DNA from: Actinomycetota bacterium
Lineage (GTDB): Bacteria; Actinomycetota; Acidimicrobiia; Spongiisociales; UBA5794
Reading direction: 5' to 3'
Assembly: GCA_030123765.1 (NCBI GenBank)
Contig: JASJXX010000008.1
Location: 1-50,080 of the forward strand
Length of the DNA stretch: 50,080 nt
The notes under the pieces were generated by a model. It made no database searches. It was not told the origin of the DNA and worked only from the letters and a program-made list of their open reading frames with translations. Both the position numbers and the translations under genes were made by a program. Positions 41,263 to 50,031 of this stretch are shown here, in pieces (position 1 is the stretch's first letter; every line of letters begins with the position of its first letter).

Positions 41263-42819
41263 ATGGGACTCTTCAAGAAGAAGACACCCACCGTCGTCCG
41301 CAGGGGCCAGGCAACCGAGGAACGTGTCGAACACATCGTCGATGGCCAGAAGGTCATCGTACGGAGGTTCTCAGCGCCTGATCCGAAGAAGGACTCAGGT
41401 ACAAAGACGAGACACAGGCCTGGTGGTCAGAGCACCCGTGACAAGGGCCACGGTCGCACACGGACAAAGAACGGTTCGGGCGCGAGCCAGAGGCGGCGAC
41501 GACCCATCGAGATCATCGAGCCTCCCGAGACTGCACGGAAGCAGATGCTCGTGCGCGAGAGCCCGAGTCAGACCCAGATCGTCGTTCTCGAAGGCCCGGT
41601 GCTCGTTGAGCACTACGTTGCTAAATCTGATCGAAAGTCCATCGTCGGAAACGTGTATGTGGGGAAGGTCCGCAACGTGCTGCCTGGTATGGAAGCTGCT
41701 TTCATCGACTTTGGTGAAGGAAAGAACGGTGTCCTCTACGCCGGCGACATGAACTACGACGATCATGATCTCAACGGCGAGCCGAGGCGCATAGAGAACG
41801 CTCTGAAGGCGGGCGACCCCGTTCTTGTTCAGGTCGTCAAGGACGCAATGGGGCACAAGGGTGCGAGGCTCACGAATCAGATCAGCATCGCGGGCCGCTA
41901 CCTCGTCCTCGCACCAAGCGAGGAGGTACGAGGCATCTCGAGACGACTTCCCGACGATGAACGGCGCAGGCTTCGTGAGATCGTCGCGCAGCTCAAGCCG
42001 AAGGGGACGGGGATCATCGTGCGCACCGCGGCCGAGGGAGCGACGGAGGAGGACATCCAGGGCGACATCGACAGGCTGAAGGCGATCTGGGACGAGATCG
42101 ACACGAAGCGGAAGAATGTTCCGGTGCCCTCTCTGGTCTATGAAGAGCCGCCGCTTGTCATCAGAGTCATTCGAGAGCACTTCACGCGAGACTTCCGAAG
42201 GCTCCTCATCAGCGATCCCGAGATCCATAAGCAGGTGCTTGACTACCTCTCGGGCACAGAGGCAGATCTCCTCGACAAGGTGACGCTCTACAAGGACGAT
42301 CTCGCCCTCTTTGAGCGGTTCCACGTCGAGGACCAGCTGCGCAAGGCCCTTGACCGTCGCGTGTGGTTGCCTTCAGGAGGCCATCTCGTCATCGATCGGA
42401 CGGAGGCACTCACGGTCATTGATGTCAACACGGGCCGCTTTGTCGGTTCGACGAATCTGGAAGAGACCGTGTTGCAGAACAACCTTGAGTCGGCAGAGGA
42501 GATCGCGAGGCAGCTCAGACTTCGTGACATCGGCGGGATCATCGTGATCGACTTCATCGATATGGAGGACGTCAAGCATCAAGAAGCGGTGTTGCGCAGG
42601 TTCAAGGAGCACCTCGCAAAGGACAAGACACGTACACAGGTCTTCGACGTGTCCCATCTCGGACTTGTTGAGATGACTCGCAAGAACGTGTCTGCGGGAC
42701 TGCTCGAGTCGTTCTCCGACACCTGTGATCGCTGCAACGGACGTGGTGTACTTCTCCATGAGGAAGAAGTAGCGACAGGAGTCCCTGCCCATGACGCAGG
42801 AGCGAAGGATGAGAGCTAG
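41263..42819 (+). CDS. rne: Ribonuclease E/G
   Basis: Endoribonuclease for rRNA maturation and mRNA decay. The first 90 residues are a basic, Arg/Lys-rich, disordered extension. The S1 domain (IVGNVYVGKVRNVLPGMEAAFIDFG) and the RNase E/G core follow. The catalytic Asp residues lie in LTVIDVNTGRFVG and IIVIDFIDM. The zinc link is CDRC near residue 487. It has a short C-terminal end, so it is closer to RNase G in length (518) with an N-terminal extension like actinobacterial RNase E. It precedes rplU and rpmA, the conserved order. Confidence 0.95.
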   Translation: MGLFKKKTPTVVRRGQATEERVEHIVDGQKVIVRRFSAPDPKKDSGTKTRHRPGGQSTRDKGHGRTRTKNGSGASQRRRRPIEIIEPPETARKQMLVRESPSQTQIVVLEGPVLVEHYVAKSDRKSIVGNVYVGKVRNVLPGMEAAFIDFGEGKNGVLYAGDMNYDDHDLNGEPRRIENALKAGDPVLVQVVKDAMGHKGARLTNQISIAGRYLVLAPSEEVRGISRRLPDDERRRLREIVAQLKPKGTGIIVRTAAEGATEEDIQGDIDRLKAIWDEIDTKRKNVPVPSLVYEEPPLVIRVIREHFTRDFRRLLISDPEIHKQVLDYLSGTEADLLDKVTLYKDDLALFERFHVEDQLRKALDRRVWLPSGGHLVIDRTEALTVIDVNTGRFVGSTNLEETVLQNNLESAEEIARQLRLRDIGGIIVIDFIDMEDVKHQEAVLRRFKEHLAKDKTRTQVFDVSHLGLVEMTRKNVSAGLLESFSDTCDRCNGRGVLLHEEEVATGVPAHDAGAKDES

Positions 42820-42826
42820 ACAGGTG

Positions 42827-42854
42827 ATGACTGTACATAGGCGCCTGTTAAGCT
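42827..42854 (+). promoter_or_regulatory. Promoter of rplU-rpmA
   Basis: ATGACT (42827-42832), a 16-nt spacer and TAAGCT (42849-42854) make the best-spaced -35/-10 pair in the window. It would give a leader of about 75 nt before the rplU ATG. Confidence 0.5.
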
Positions 42855-42936
42855 TGTGGTTCGTTCCTGTTGAGGGTTCGTATCACCGCGGCGGGACGCA
42901 AGAAGCCTCGCCACAGGGAAAGACTACCTAAGGATT

Positions 42937-43308
42937 ATGTACGCGATCATACGCGCCGGCGGGAAGCAGGCCAAGGTTCGAGAGGGCGATGTCCTCGACG
43001 TTGAACGCATCAAGGGCACAGGCAAGGTGTCGTACACGCCGCTGCTCATCGTTGCCGACGACGGTTCCATCGTGTCGGACCCGGCGACACTCAAGAAGGC
43101 GTCCGTGACCGCCGAGATCATCGGCGAGGCGAAGGGCTTGAAGATCGACATCTTCAAGTACAAGGCGAAGACCGGCTATCGACGCCGTCAGGGCCACCGT
43201 CAGAAGTACACCACGATCAAGGTCACAGCGATCAAGACCCCGGGCGTCTCGAAGAAGAAGGCGGAGCCCGCAGCCGCTGCGAGCGACACCGGGGACCAGG
43301 AGGCGTAA
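42937..43308 (+). CDS. rplU: 50S ribosomal protein L21
   Basis: Large-subunit protein of 123 residues. [20 protein letters not shown] at the start and [17 protein letters not shown] near residue 72 are the L21 signatures. The C-terminal 20 residues are an Ala/Lys-rich extension. AAGGA precedes the ATG. rpmA follows after 2 nt. Confidence 0.97.
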   Translation: MYAIIRAGGKQAKVREGDVLDVERIKGTGKVSYTPLLIVADDGSIVSDPATLKKASVTAEIIGEAKGLKIDIFKYKAKTGYRRRQGHRQKYTTIKVTAIKTPGVSKKKAEPAAAASDTGDQEA

Positions 43309-43310
43309 CA

Positions 43311-43565
43311 ATGTCGAAGACCAAAGCAAGCGGTTCATCACGAAACGGTCGCGACTCAGCGGCAAAACGACTCGGCCCGAAGGTGTTCGACGGCCAGATC
43401 GTGAACGCAGGTGCCATCATCGTTCGTCAGCGCGGCACGCGCATCCACCCTGGAGACAACGTTGGTAAGGGTGGCGATGACACGCTGTACGCTCTCGAGC
43501 CCGGAATTGTCAAGTACGGTTCCCGCCGGGGCCGGCGCCAGGTATCGGTACTCATAGGCGAGTAG
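43311..43565 (+). CDS. rpmA: 50S ribosomal protein L27
   Basis: Large-subunit protein of 84 residues that reaches the peptidyl-transferase centre. The sequence [21 protein letters not shown] and [20 protein letters not shown] is diagnostic. There is no cleavable N-terminal extension of the firmicute type. AGGAGG lies 9 nt before the ATG. Confidence 0.97.
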   Translation: MSKTKASGSSRNGRDSAAKRLGPKVFDGQIVNAGAIIVRQRGTRIHPGDNVGKGGDDTLYALEPGIVKYGSRRGRRQVSVLIGE

Positions 43566-43654
43566 CCCGCCTCAAGAGCACAGAATCAGGTTGCGCGCTG
43601 ACGCTCGTTGCGAGAAGTCAGGCCTCTGTGCCCTGTGTTCGGTGCCGCGTACCC

Positions 43655-43660
43655 TATCTT
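43655..43660 (+). promoter_or_regulatory. -10 box (TATCTT), leaderless layout
   Basis: TATCTT ends 7 nt before the obgE ATG at 43668. A TACCCT overlapping it (43650-43655) is an alternative. Confidence 0.4.
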
Positions 43661-43667
43661 CACTCAC

Positions 43668-44939
43668 ATGTTCATCGACCGCGTAACGATCAAGGTTCAT
43701 GCAGGTAATGGCGGTGCTGGCGTCGCGTCCTTTCTTCGTCGTAAGGGGCTCCCCAAAGGGAGGCCGAATGGCGGATCGGGAGGCTCAGGCGGGAATGTCG
43801 TCCTCGTAGCGGACGTCGCCGTCCCCACACTGCTTCGATTCGAACGTCACCCCATCTGGAAGGCGGCGAGCGGCGTCCACGGCGAGGGTGAGCTTCGTCA
43901 CGGCAAACGTGGCGACCATCTCACTCTGACGGTGCCCCTCGGGACGACCGTCAAGGACAGTGACGGTGTCACTATTGCTGATCTCGTCGAAGACGGCCAG
44001 GAGGTTCTGATTGCCCGCGGCGGGAGAGGGGGGCGAGGGAACGCGGCGTTCGTATCTCCGCAGCGCAAAGCGCCGACTTTCGCTGAGCAGGGCGAGTACG
44101 GGGAAGTTGTTGATCTCCATCTCGAGATGAAGCTCCTTGCCGACGCAGCTCTGATCGGTTATCCGAATGCGGGTAAGTCCACGTTGATCGCTCGCGTGTC
44201 GGCAGCGAAGCCGAAGATAGCGGATTACCCGTTCACGACCCTGACGCCCAACCTCGGTGTGGTCTCACTCGGTGATCAGGAGCTCGTCCTTGCGGACATC
44301 CCCGGTCTCGTCGAAGGTGCGGCTTCAGGGAAGGGCCTTGGCCACGAGTTTCTCCGCCACACCGAGCGGGCACGCGCCCTCATAGTGCTTCTCGATCCTT
44401 CAAATCTTCAGGACGACACGCCCAGCCGGCAACTCGAGGTGCTGATGCAGGAGCTCGAAGCGCACGACCCCCAGATAGCGGCTCGGCGGAAGATCATCGC
44501 GGTAGCTAAGGCAGACGTACTCGAGGAGGGAGAGCTCGCGGCTCTCAATCTCCCGGAGGACGTCTCGGTGTTCTCCTCCCTTACCGGGGAGGGTGTCGAA
44601 GCACTCATGTATCGCATTGCCGAAGTTGTCGCTGAGGTCGAGAGAGAGACACCCGAGCGCGAGGGCTACGTGCTGCACCGTCCCCTGCGCGAGGACTTCA
44701 CCATCAACCGCGAAGGGCTCGTCTGGGTAGTTGAGGGACTCTCGGCGATCCGAGCGGTCAACCTCTCTGACCTCACCAACCCCGAAGCAGCCCAGTATGT
44801 CTCGGAGCGACTCGTGCGCAGCGGGGTCGTGCGGGGCCTCATCGACGCTGGAGCAGAGGCAGGTGACGACGTGCGAATCGGCACGATCGTCTTCACGTTC
44901 GATCCGGACGTAGAAGACATCGAGGAGGATTACCTGTGA
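43668..44939 (+). CDS. obgE: GTPase Obg
   Basis: Essential ribosome-associated GTPase, 423 residues. The glycine-rich Obg domain fills residues 1-157 (FIDRVTIKVHAGNGGAG; KGRPNGGSGGSGG). The G domain has GYPNAGKST (G1), FTTLTPN (G2), DIPGLVEGA (G3) and AVAKAD (G4). The C-terminal OCT domain follows (DFTINREGLVWVVEG, about residues 340-420). The frame opens 20 codons earlier, but the Obg domain starts exactly at MFIDRV, so ATG 43668 is used. It overlaps proB by 4 nt. Confidence 0.97.
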   Translation: MFIDRVTIKVHAGNGGAGVASFLRRKGLPKGRPNGGSGGSGGNVVLVADVAVPTLLRFERHPIWKAASGVHGEGELRHGKRGDHLTLTVPLGTTVKDSDGVTIADLVEDGQEVLIARGGRGGRGNAAFVSPQRKAPTFAEQGEYGEVVDLHLEMKLLADAALIGYPNAGKSTLIARVSAAKPKIADYPFTTLTPNLGVVSLGDQELVLADIPGLVEGAASGKGLGHEFLRHTERARALIVLLDPSNLQDDTPSRQLEVLMQELEAHDPQIAARRKIIAVAKADVLEEGELAALNLPEDVSVFSSLTGEGVEALMYRIAEVVAEVERETPEREGYVLHRPLREDFTINREGLVWVVEGLSAIRAVNLSDLTNPEAAQYVSERLVRSGVVRGLIDAGAEAGDDVRIGTIVFTFDPDVEDIEEDYL

Positions 44940-46036
44940 GGCGCCCTGTTGCGGCGGGCTCCCCCGTCGTGGTGAAGATCGGTTCTTCGAGTCTCACGCG
45001 ATCCGACGGAGGTCTGAGCGATGCTGCCGTTGCACGGGTCGTCGGCCACGTCGCGGCTCTCGCGCAACGAGGCCATCCACCGGTGCTCGTGACTTCAGGA
45101 TCCATCGCCGCAGGTTTCCCGTTGCTCGGCATGGAGAAGCGGCCCACCGAGATAGCGCAGCTCCAGGCCGCTGCCTCCGTCGGCCAGACGAGACTCATGG
45201 AACAGTACGCGTCCTCCTTCTCCGATCATGGATTCACCGTCGGCCAGGTGTTGCTAACAAAGGACGTTCTTGGAAACAGGGCGCAGTACCTCAATGCCAG
45301 GGCGGCGCTGGACCAGATGCTCTCCTTCGGCGTGATCCCGATCGTCAACGAGAACGACACGGTTGTTGTCGATGAGCTGAAACTTGGGGACAACGACCAA
45401 CTCGCAGCCCTCACCGCGCATCTCGCGCGTGCGGGGATGCTCGTGATCCTCACGGACACAGATGGGATCTACACGGATGATCCGCGCTTCAGCGAGAACG
45501 CTGAACTGCTGTCGGCTGTTGAGCACACCGACGAGGTGCTCGACCGCGTCCGCCGTGCCACAGGGAGGGGAGCGCTTGGCAGCGGCGGCGTTGCAACGAA
45601 GATCGCTGCGGCACGCATGGCCGCCTTCTCCGGCATCCCTACCGTGATAGCTGGAGCAGACACGCCAGACGTCGTGGCTCTCGCCGTCTCCGGAGAGGAC
45701 GTCGGCACGTGGATCGATCCGCGTACCGAGTCGCTCTCGGCGCGCAAACTCTGGATCGCTTTCGGCCTTGCGGCCATCGGTTGGATCAGTATCGACGAAG
45801 GGGCGGTCAGTGCGATCCGAGACGATGGAAGGTCGCTCCTTGCCGTAGGAGTCACGCGCGTCGCAGGGGAGTTCTCCAGGGGAGACGCGATCGAGGTCTT
45901 CGACGGTGCCAGGACACTTGTGGCGAAGGGAATCAGCCGCTTCGACTCGAGTGAACTCGCATCCGGAGCAGGGAGCCACAGCTCTGCGATCGGCGGAGAG
46001 GTCATCCATCGCGACGATCTGGTCGTACTCACGTAG
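44936..46036 (+). CDS. proB: Glutamate 5-kinase
   Basis: First enzyme of proline synthesis. The 366-residue protein has an amino-acid-kinase domain (VVKIGSSSL, VTSGSIAAG, VNENDTV, DTDGIYTDDPR, GGVATKIAAARMA) and a C-terminal PUA domain from about residue 275. The GTG start overlaps the obgE stop (GTGA). proA, which normally supplies the next step and often follows proB, is not in the window. Confidence 0.96.
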   Translation: MRRPVAAGSPVVVKIGSSSLTRSDGGLSDAAVARVVGHVAALAQRGHPPVLVTSGSIAAGFPLLGMEKRPTEIAQLQAAASVGQTRLMEQYASSFSDHGFTVGQVLLTKDVLGNRAQYLNARAALDQMLSFGVIPIVNENDTVVVDELKLGDNDQLAALTAHLARAGMLVILTDTDGIYTDDPRFSENAELLSAVEHTDEVLDRVRRATGRGALGSGGVATKIAAARMAAFSGIPTVIAGADTPDVVALAVSGEDVGTWIDPRTESLSARKLWIAFGLAAIGWISIDEGAVSAIRDDGRSLLAVGVTRVAGEFSRGDAIEVFDGARTLVAKGISRFDSSELASGAGSHSSAIGGEVIHRDDLVVLT

Positions 46037-46079
46037 AGAGCCCAGCCGCCACTCGTGAGAGTGGAAGGCTCCACAGCGG

Positions 46080-46085
46080 TACGAT
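46080..46085 (+). promoter_or_regulatory. -10 box (TACGAT), leaderless layout
   Basis: TACGAT ends 7 nt before the ATG at 46093 and overlaps the competing upstream ATG at 46084. It argues for the second ATG as the start of the MoxR-type gene. Confidence 0.4.
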
Positions 46086-46092
46086 GCATGCC

Positions 46093-46977
46093 ATGGAAGA
46101 CAACTGGACCACACCGGCGCAGGTACGTGCGGCGCTTGAGGGCGCCGGATACCTGGCAGATGACAGGATCGCCCAGGTGGTGTTCCTCGCGGTGAAGCTC
46201 CAAAAGCCGATCCTTGCAGAGGGGCCTGCGGGGGTCGGGAAGACGGCTCTGGCCCTCGCCCTCGCGGACGCAACGGGTCGTCGTCTCGTCCGTTTGCAGT
46301 GCTACGAGGGCCTCGATGAGGCGAAGGCTCTCTATGAGTGGGACTACCACAAGCAGCTCCTCCGGCTGCAGTCTGACGAGGGCGTGAGGTGGGACGAAGT
46401 TGAGGGAGACATCTTCTCCGAGCCCTTCCTCCTTGAGCGTCCTCTGCTCGAAGCGATCAGATCCGAAGATCCTGTCGTGCTCCTCATCGACGAGACCGAT
46501 CGTATCGAGGTCGAGACGGAAGCGCTACTCCTCGAGGTGCTCGACTCTTTTCAGGTCACGATTCCCGAATTGGGAACAATCCGCGCCGTGACACGGCCGA
46601 TCGTCGTGCTCACATCAAACAATACGCGGGAACTCTCCGAGGCGCTCAAGCGACGGTGCCTGTACCTGCACATCCCATACCCGACGGTGGAACGAGAACG
46701 TGCGATCCTTCGCTCACGTGTGCCTGAACTCCCCGAGCAGTTTGCAGAGAAGATAGCGAGGACCGTTGCGTCCATCAGACAGATACCGCTGCGTAAGGCA
46801 CCTTCGGTGTCCGAGACCATCGACTGGGCGCGCACCCTCCTTGCTCTGGGCATCGACGAGGTCAGTGACGCAGCTGTGGCATCGACGCTGAACGTGCTGC
46901 TCAAGCATCAGACCGACATCGAACGCACGGCGAAGGAGCTGTCGCTCGACATCGACGCGGACGTCCGACCGGAGTGA
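46093..46977 (+). CDS. MoxR-family AAA+ ATPase (CoxD-like)
   Basis: A 294-residue AAA+ ATPase with Walker A GPAGVGKTA near residue 39, Walker B VVLLIDETDRI, and sensor-1 VLTSNNTREL. MoxR proteins work with VWA-domain partners to mature or remodel protein complexes; CoxD/CoxE of CO dehydrogenase maturation is the closest known style. The VWA gene follows with a GTGA overlap. No CO dehydrogenase genes are in the window. ATG 46093 is preferred over 46084 because of the -10 box. Confidence 0.88.
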   Translation: MEDNWTTPAQVRAALEGAGYLADDRIAQVVFLAVKLQKPILAEGPAGVGKTALALALADATGRRLVRLQCYEGLDEAKALYEWDYHKQLLRLQSDEGVRWDEVEGDIFSEPFLLERPLLEAIRSEDPVVLLIDETDRIEVETEALLLEVLDSFQVTIPELGTIRAVTRPIVVLTSNNTRELSEALKRRCLYLHIPYPTVERERAILRSRVPELPEQFAEKIARTVASIRQIPLRKAPSVSETIDWARTLLALGIDEVSDAAVASTLNVLLKHQTDIERTAKELSLDIDADVRPE

Positions 46978-48401
46978 TCACCGCGCTCGCTGAGTTCGTT
47001 CACGAGCTGCGGGCAGTGGGAATCCCGGTCTCGATGGTCGAAGCGATCGATGCAGCGAAAGCGATCGAGCACACCGACCTCGCGTCTCGGGAGAATCTGC
47101 GTGCAACCCTCGGCGCGACGCTCGTCAAGAGTCCCCGCCACTACGGGGCGTTCGATCGAGCGTTCGACGTCTACTTCGGTCTCGCTCCGATCGGTGAACT
47201 CGGCAGCGAGGACGGGGGTGGGCCAGGAGCTGGAGATGGAACTGCTGAGGGGGGCGGAAGAGGGGGTGGCGGCAGCGGGGACCTGCTTGACGCCTTCGTC
47301 GAGGCGCTCGTCTCTGGCGACAGTGGGCGGGTTCGAAGCCTTATCGCACTCGCGGTTGATCGCCACGCGGCGATGCAGCCGGGGAGACCCGTCGGGGGGA
47401 GATACTACGCGTACCGTGTACTCAGGCGCATTGACACCGATGAGTTGCTTGCACGCCTCCTCGCGGCGCTCTCGAGCGGATCCCCTTCGGGTGAGATCGA
47501 TGACCGCATCGACCATGAACGGGCAGAAGCTCTCGTCCAGCAAGTACGCGACCGATTGGAGCAGGAGATCACCGGTCGTCTGATCTCTGATCGCGGTCGG
47601 AGCCAGGTTGCGGGCAACAGGCGCCTTCCTCTCGTGGAGGACATCGATCTGATGCACGCGACGCGCGTCGAGATCGAGGAGGTCGAAGCGGCGATCAAGC
47701 CTCTCGCCCGCAAACTCGCGACGAGGCTCGGGCAGCGCAGGCGTCACGGTGCAAAGGGTCGGCTCGACGTGCGGCGGACGATTCGCAGATCGCTCGGTCA
47801 TGGAGGAGTCCTCCTTGACCCCCGGTTCAGACCACCGAGGAAGTCAAAACCGGAGATCGTCATCCTCTGCGACGTCTCAGGCTCCATGGCCACATTCGCT
47901 CGATTCACGATGCAGCTCACATACGCGATCGCGGCGGAGCTCTCCAAAGTGCGTGTATTTGCATTCATCGACGGCCTCGATGAGGTGACGGAATTCTTCG
48001 GCCCGGACACCGACTTCGCCGATGGCCTGATCAGGATGAGCCGGGAGGCTGACATCGTGCGTAGGGACGGACACTCGGACTATGGGAGCTCCTTCACCGA
48101 GATGTGTGAGAAATACTCGGATGCGGTGACGTCGCGCTCGACGGTCATCATCACGGGGGACGCGAGGAACAACTACCGTGATGTTGGGCTCGAGGCGTTC
48201 GCACAGATCGTCGATCGGGCCCGTTCGACGTTCTGGCTCAACCCGGAGCCGAGGCGCTTCTGGGACACCGGTGACTCCGTCATGTCCCAGTACGGGTCGA
48301 TCTGTGACACGGTCGACCAGGTTCGCTCCCTGCGTCAGCTAGAGGCTTTCGTCGAGCGAGCAGCGTTGCGGGTGGGAGCCAGACCACGAATCGTCAACTA
48401 A
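46974..48401 (+). CDS. VWA-domain protein, CoxE-like
   Basis: A 475-residue partner of the MoxR ATPase. After a helical N-terminal region comes a Gly-rich linker (about residues 80-105, GGGPGAGDGTAEGGGRGGGGSG). A charged middle region follows, then a von Willebrand A domain whose MIDAS motif DVSGSMA starts near residue 300, with the later TGDARNN supplying the Asp. The C-terminus reads PEPRRFWDTGDSVM, typical of CoxE/YeaD-like proteins. It probably binds a metal-dependent protein target presented to the ATPase; the client is unknown. Confidence 0.88.
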   Translation: MITALAEFVHELRAVGIPVSMVEAIDAAKAIEHTDLASRENLRATLGATLVKSPRHYGAFDRAFDVYFGLAPIGELGSEDGGGPGAGDGTAEGGGRGGGGSGDLLDAFVEALVSGDSGRVRSLIALAVDRHAAMQPGRPVGGRYYAYRVLRRIDTDELLARLLAALSSGSPSGEIDDRIDHERAEALVQQVRDRLEQEITGRLISDRGRSQVAGNRRLPLVEDIDLMHATRVEIEEVEAAIKPLARKLATRLGQRRRHGAKGRLDVRRTIRRSLGHGGVLLDPRFRPPRKSKPEIVILCDVSGSMATFARFTMQLTYAIAAELSKVRVFAFIDGLDEVTEFFGPDTDFADGLIRMSREADIVRRDGHSDYGSSFTEMCEKYSDAVTSRSTVIITGDARNNYRDVGLEAFAQIVDRARSTFWLNPEPRRFWDTGDSVMSQYGSICDTVDQVRSLRQLEAFVERAALRVGARPRIVN

Positions 48402-48540
48402 CACGAATTCTTGTGCGGAGGGCTGACCCATGTCGTAGGACGATCGGGTTTGATCGCTGACACGGTGGCAGAGGCAACGGTCTAGGAATCGTTCAGTCTC
48501 TCAGGTACGTTGTTCGCAGTGGCAGCGGTGTAGGTGTTCC

Positions 48541-49002
48541 GTGACCCGAGTGCTCCTCGTATTCGTTCTCACGTGGCTGCCCGTCGCTCCGGGGTGTCCC
48601 GGTCTCGATCTGCCGCCCGACGGTGAGATTGTGCGCCCCTTCGCCCCTATCGGGCGGTGGGCGGGCCACTGGGGTGTCGACGTCGCAGCGACGTCTGGAT
48701 CTCCGGTCCGCGCTGTCGGCGCGGGCAGTGTGCGATTCGCTGGAGCGATTGTCGACAATGTCACGGTCACGATCGACCACGGGGGTGGGTTCGTCACGTC
48801 GTACTCGTATCTCGTTCGAGTGACGGTTCGCAGGGGCGACCGTGTCGAGACAGGATCGATCATCGGGATTTCAGGTGTTCACGATGAGAACGAGGCCTTC
48901 CATCTCTCGCTTCGAGCGCAGGGGAGGTACGTCGATCCGCTCACCGGCCCGCAATGCATGTTGGCCCCTGCTCGTGGCCTCTATCTTGTGGGCGGCGAGT
49001 GA
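48541..49002 (+). CDS. Degenerate M23 (LytM-like) exported protein
   Basis: A 153-residue protein with an N-terminal hydrophobic segment (residues 3-18, signal peptide or lipid anchor at Cys19), then a LytM fold: GRWAGHWGVDVAATSGSPVRAVGAGSVRFAG, VTIDHGGGFVTSYSYL, VRRGDRVETGSIIGISG and AFHLSLRAQG. The first zinc pair HxxxD is present (HWGVD). The YxHL His is replaced (SYSYL), and the last HxH reads HLS, so one zinc ligand and one active-site His are missing. It may be a non-catalytic activator like EnvC or NlpD. It starts with GTG; no good ribosome-binding site is visible. nadD follows 16 nt later. Confidence 0.8.
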   Translation: MTRVLLVFVLTWLPVAPGCPGLDLPPDGEIVRPFAPIGRWAGHWGVDVAATSGSPVRAVGAGSVRFAGAIVDNVTVTIDHGGGFVTSYSYLVRVTVRRGDRVETGSIIGISGVHDENEAFHLSLRAQGRYVDPLTGPQCMLAPARGLYLVGGE

Positions 49003-49005
49003 ACC

Positions 49006-49011
49006 TATGCT
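49006..49011 (+). promoter_or_regulatory. -10 box (TATGCT), leaderless layout
   Basis: TATGCT ends exactly 7 nt before the GTG start of nadD at 49019. Confidence 0.45.
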
Positions 49012-49018
49012 GTGACGC

Positions 49019-49585
49019 GTGCAAGGGATCCTCGGCGGCACCTTCGATCCGCCCCACATCGCTCATCTCACGATGGCCCGAGCCGCGTACGCCCAGCTCG
49101 GGCTTGAGGTGGTGCGTCTGATGCCTGCCGGCGATCCGTGGCAGAAGCACGGCACGGGGGTCACTGCCGCGTCGCACCGCTGGGCAATGACCGGGCTCCT
49201 CGCCGAGATGGACGAGAGTTTGTTGGCTGACGAAACCGAACTCGTCCGGTCCGGTCCTTCGTACACGATCGACTCGATCAGCCAGCTCGGCGAGAGATGC
49301 GTCCTGATCCTTGGAGCGGATGCTGCCCTCGGGATATCGACATGGCATAGGGGAGACGAGCTCGTTGATCTCGTGGACCTCGCAGTAGCTCCACGGCCAG
49401 GAATCAAGATTGAGGATGTCGAGCGTGCTGTTGGCCGCCCGGTGACGGCACTCGATATGAGCCCGATGGAGATCTCGTCGACACAGATCAGAGGGCTTGC
49501 CGCCACTGGCGGCGACTACAGGCATCTCGTACCGGATTCGGTGTATGCATACATCGAGACGAACCGGTTGTACGTCTCGATGTGA
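49019..49585 (+). CDS. nadD: Nicotinate-nucleotide adenylyltransferase
   Basis: NAD biosynthesis enzyme that adenylates nicotinate mononucleotide. The 188-residue product begins GILGGTFDPPHIAHL, with the HxxH nucleotide motif, and ends with SSTQIRG (the ISSTxIR motif). GADAAL in the centre is also typical. The GTG start has a leaderless -10 box 7 nt upstream. rsfS follows after 34 nt, the conserved order. Confidence 0.95.
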   Translation: MQGILGGTFDPPHIAHLTMARAAYAQLGLEVVRLMPAGDPWQKHGTGVTAASHRWAMTGLLAEMDESLLADETELVRSGPSYTIDSISQLGERCVLILGADAALGISTWHRGDELVDLVDLAVAPRPGIKIEDVERAVGRPVTALDMSPMEISSTQIRGLAATGGDYRHLVPDSVYAYIETNRLYVSM

Positions 49586-49605
49586 TTCTCGTCGTACGTC
49601 GTCCC

Positions 49606-49611
49606 TATCAT
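49606..49611 (+). promoter_or_regulatory. -10 box (TATCAT), leaderless layout
   Basis: TATCAT ends 8 nt before the rsfS ATG at 49620. Confidence 0.4.
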
Positions 49612-49619
49612 CCGTGTTG

Positions 49620-50015
49620 ATGAAGAGAAGTGCACCAAGCGCCACCCCGGACGCAGTCAGAGCCGCGAGGGCAGCCGCCGAGGCAATCGACTCGAAATCT
49701 GGTCAGGACATCGCCCTTCTGGACCTCTCCGATCTCCTCGTTGTCACGGACGTATTCCTCATCGCCACGGGAACGTCAAGACGGCACGTTCTCGCACTCA
49801 TCGACGCGACGGTTGAGGCGCTCACACTGCTCGACCGGCGACCGATCCGTAAGGAGGGGGCCGACCACGGCGAGTGGGTACTGCTCGACTACGGCGACGT
49901 CGTCATCCACGTCTTCGACCAGCCAACACGGGACTACTACGAGTTGGAGAGGCTCTGGGCGGGTGCTCCTCGAATCGAGTTCAGCCCCATATCCGCTACC
50001 CCCGACGCTGGGTAA
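49620..50015 (+). CDS. rsfS: Ribosome silencing factor
   Basis: RsfS/Iojap protein that binds L14 and blocks subunit joining under starvation. The 131-residue product has the conserved IALLDLSDLLVVTDVFLIATGTSRRH and EGADHGEWVLLDYGDVVIHVF segments, then RDYYELERLW. ATG at 49620 is used because of the -10 box and family start; the frame upstream overlaps nadD. A TAAACT -10 box for the following tRNA overlaps its stop codon (50013-50018). Confidence 0.95.
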   Translation: MKRSAPSATPDAVRAARAAAEAIDSKSGQDIALLDLSDLLVVTDVFLIATGTSRRHVLALIDATVEALTLLDRRPIRKEGADHGEWVLLDYGDVVIHVFDQPTRDYYELERLWAGAPRIEFSPISATPDAG

Positions 50016-50031
50016 ACTTCCCACTCGCCAG

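Noticed and set aside
41043-41381. 112-residue frame before rne
   Set aside because: It overlaps the start of rne in another frame, has no ribosome-binding site and its second half is the out-of-frame reading of the rne N-terminus.
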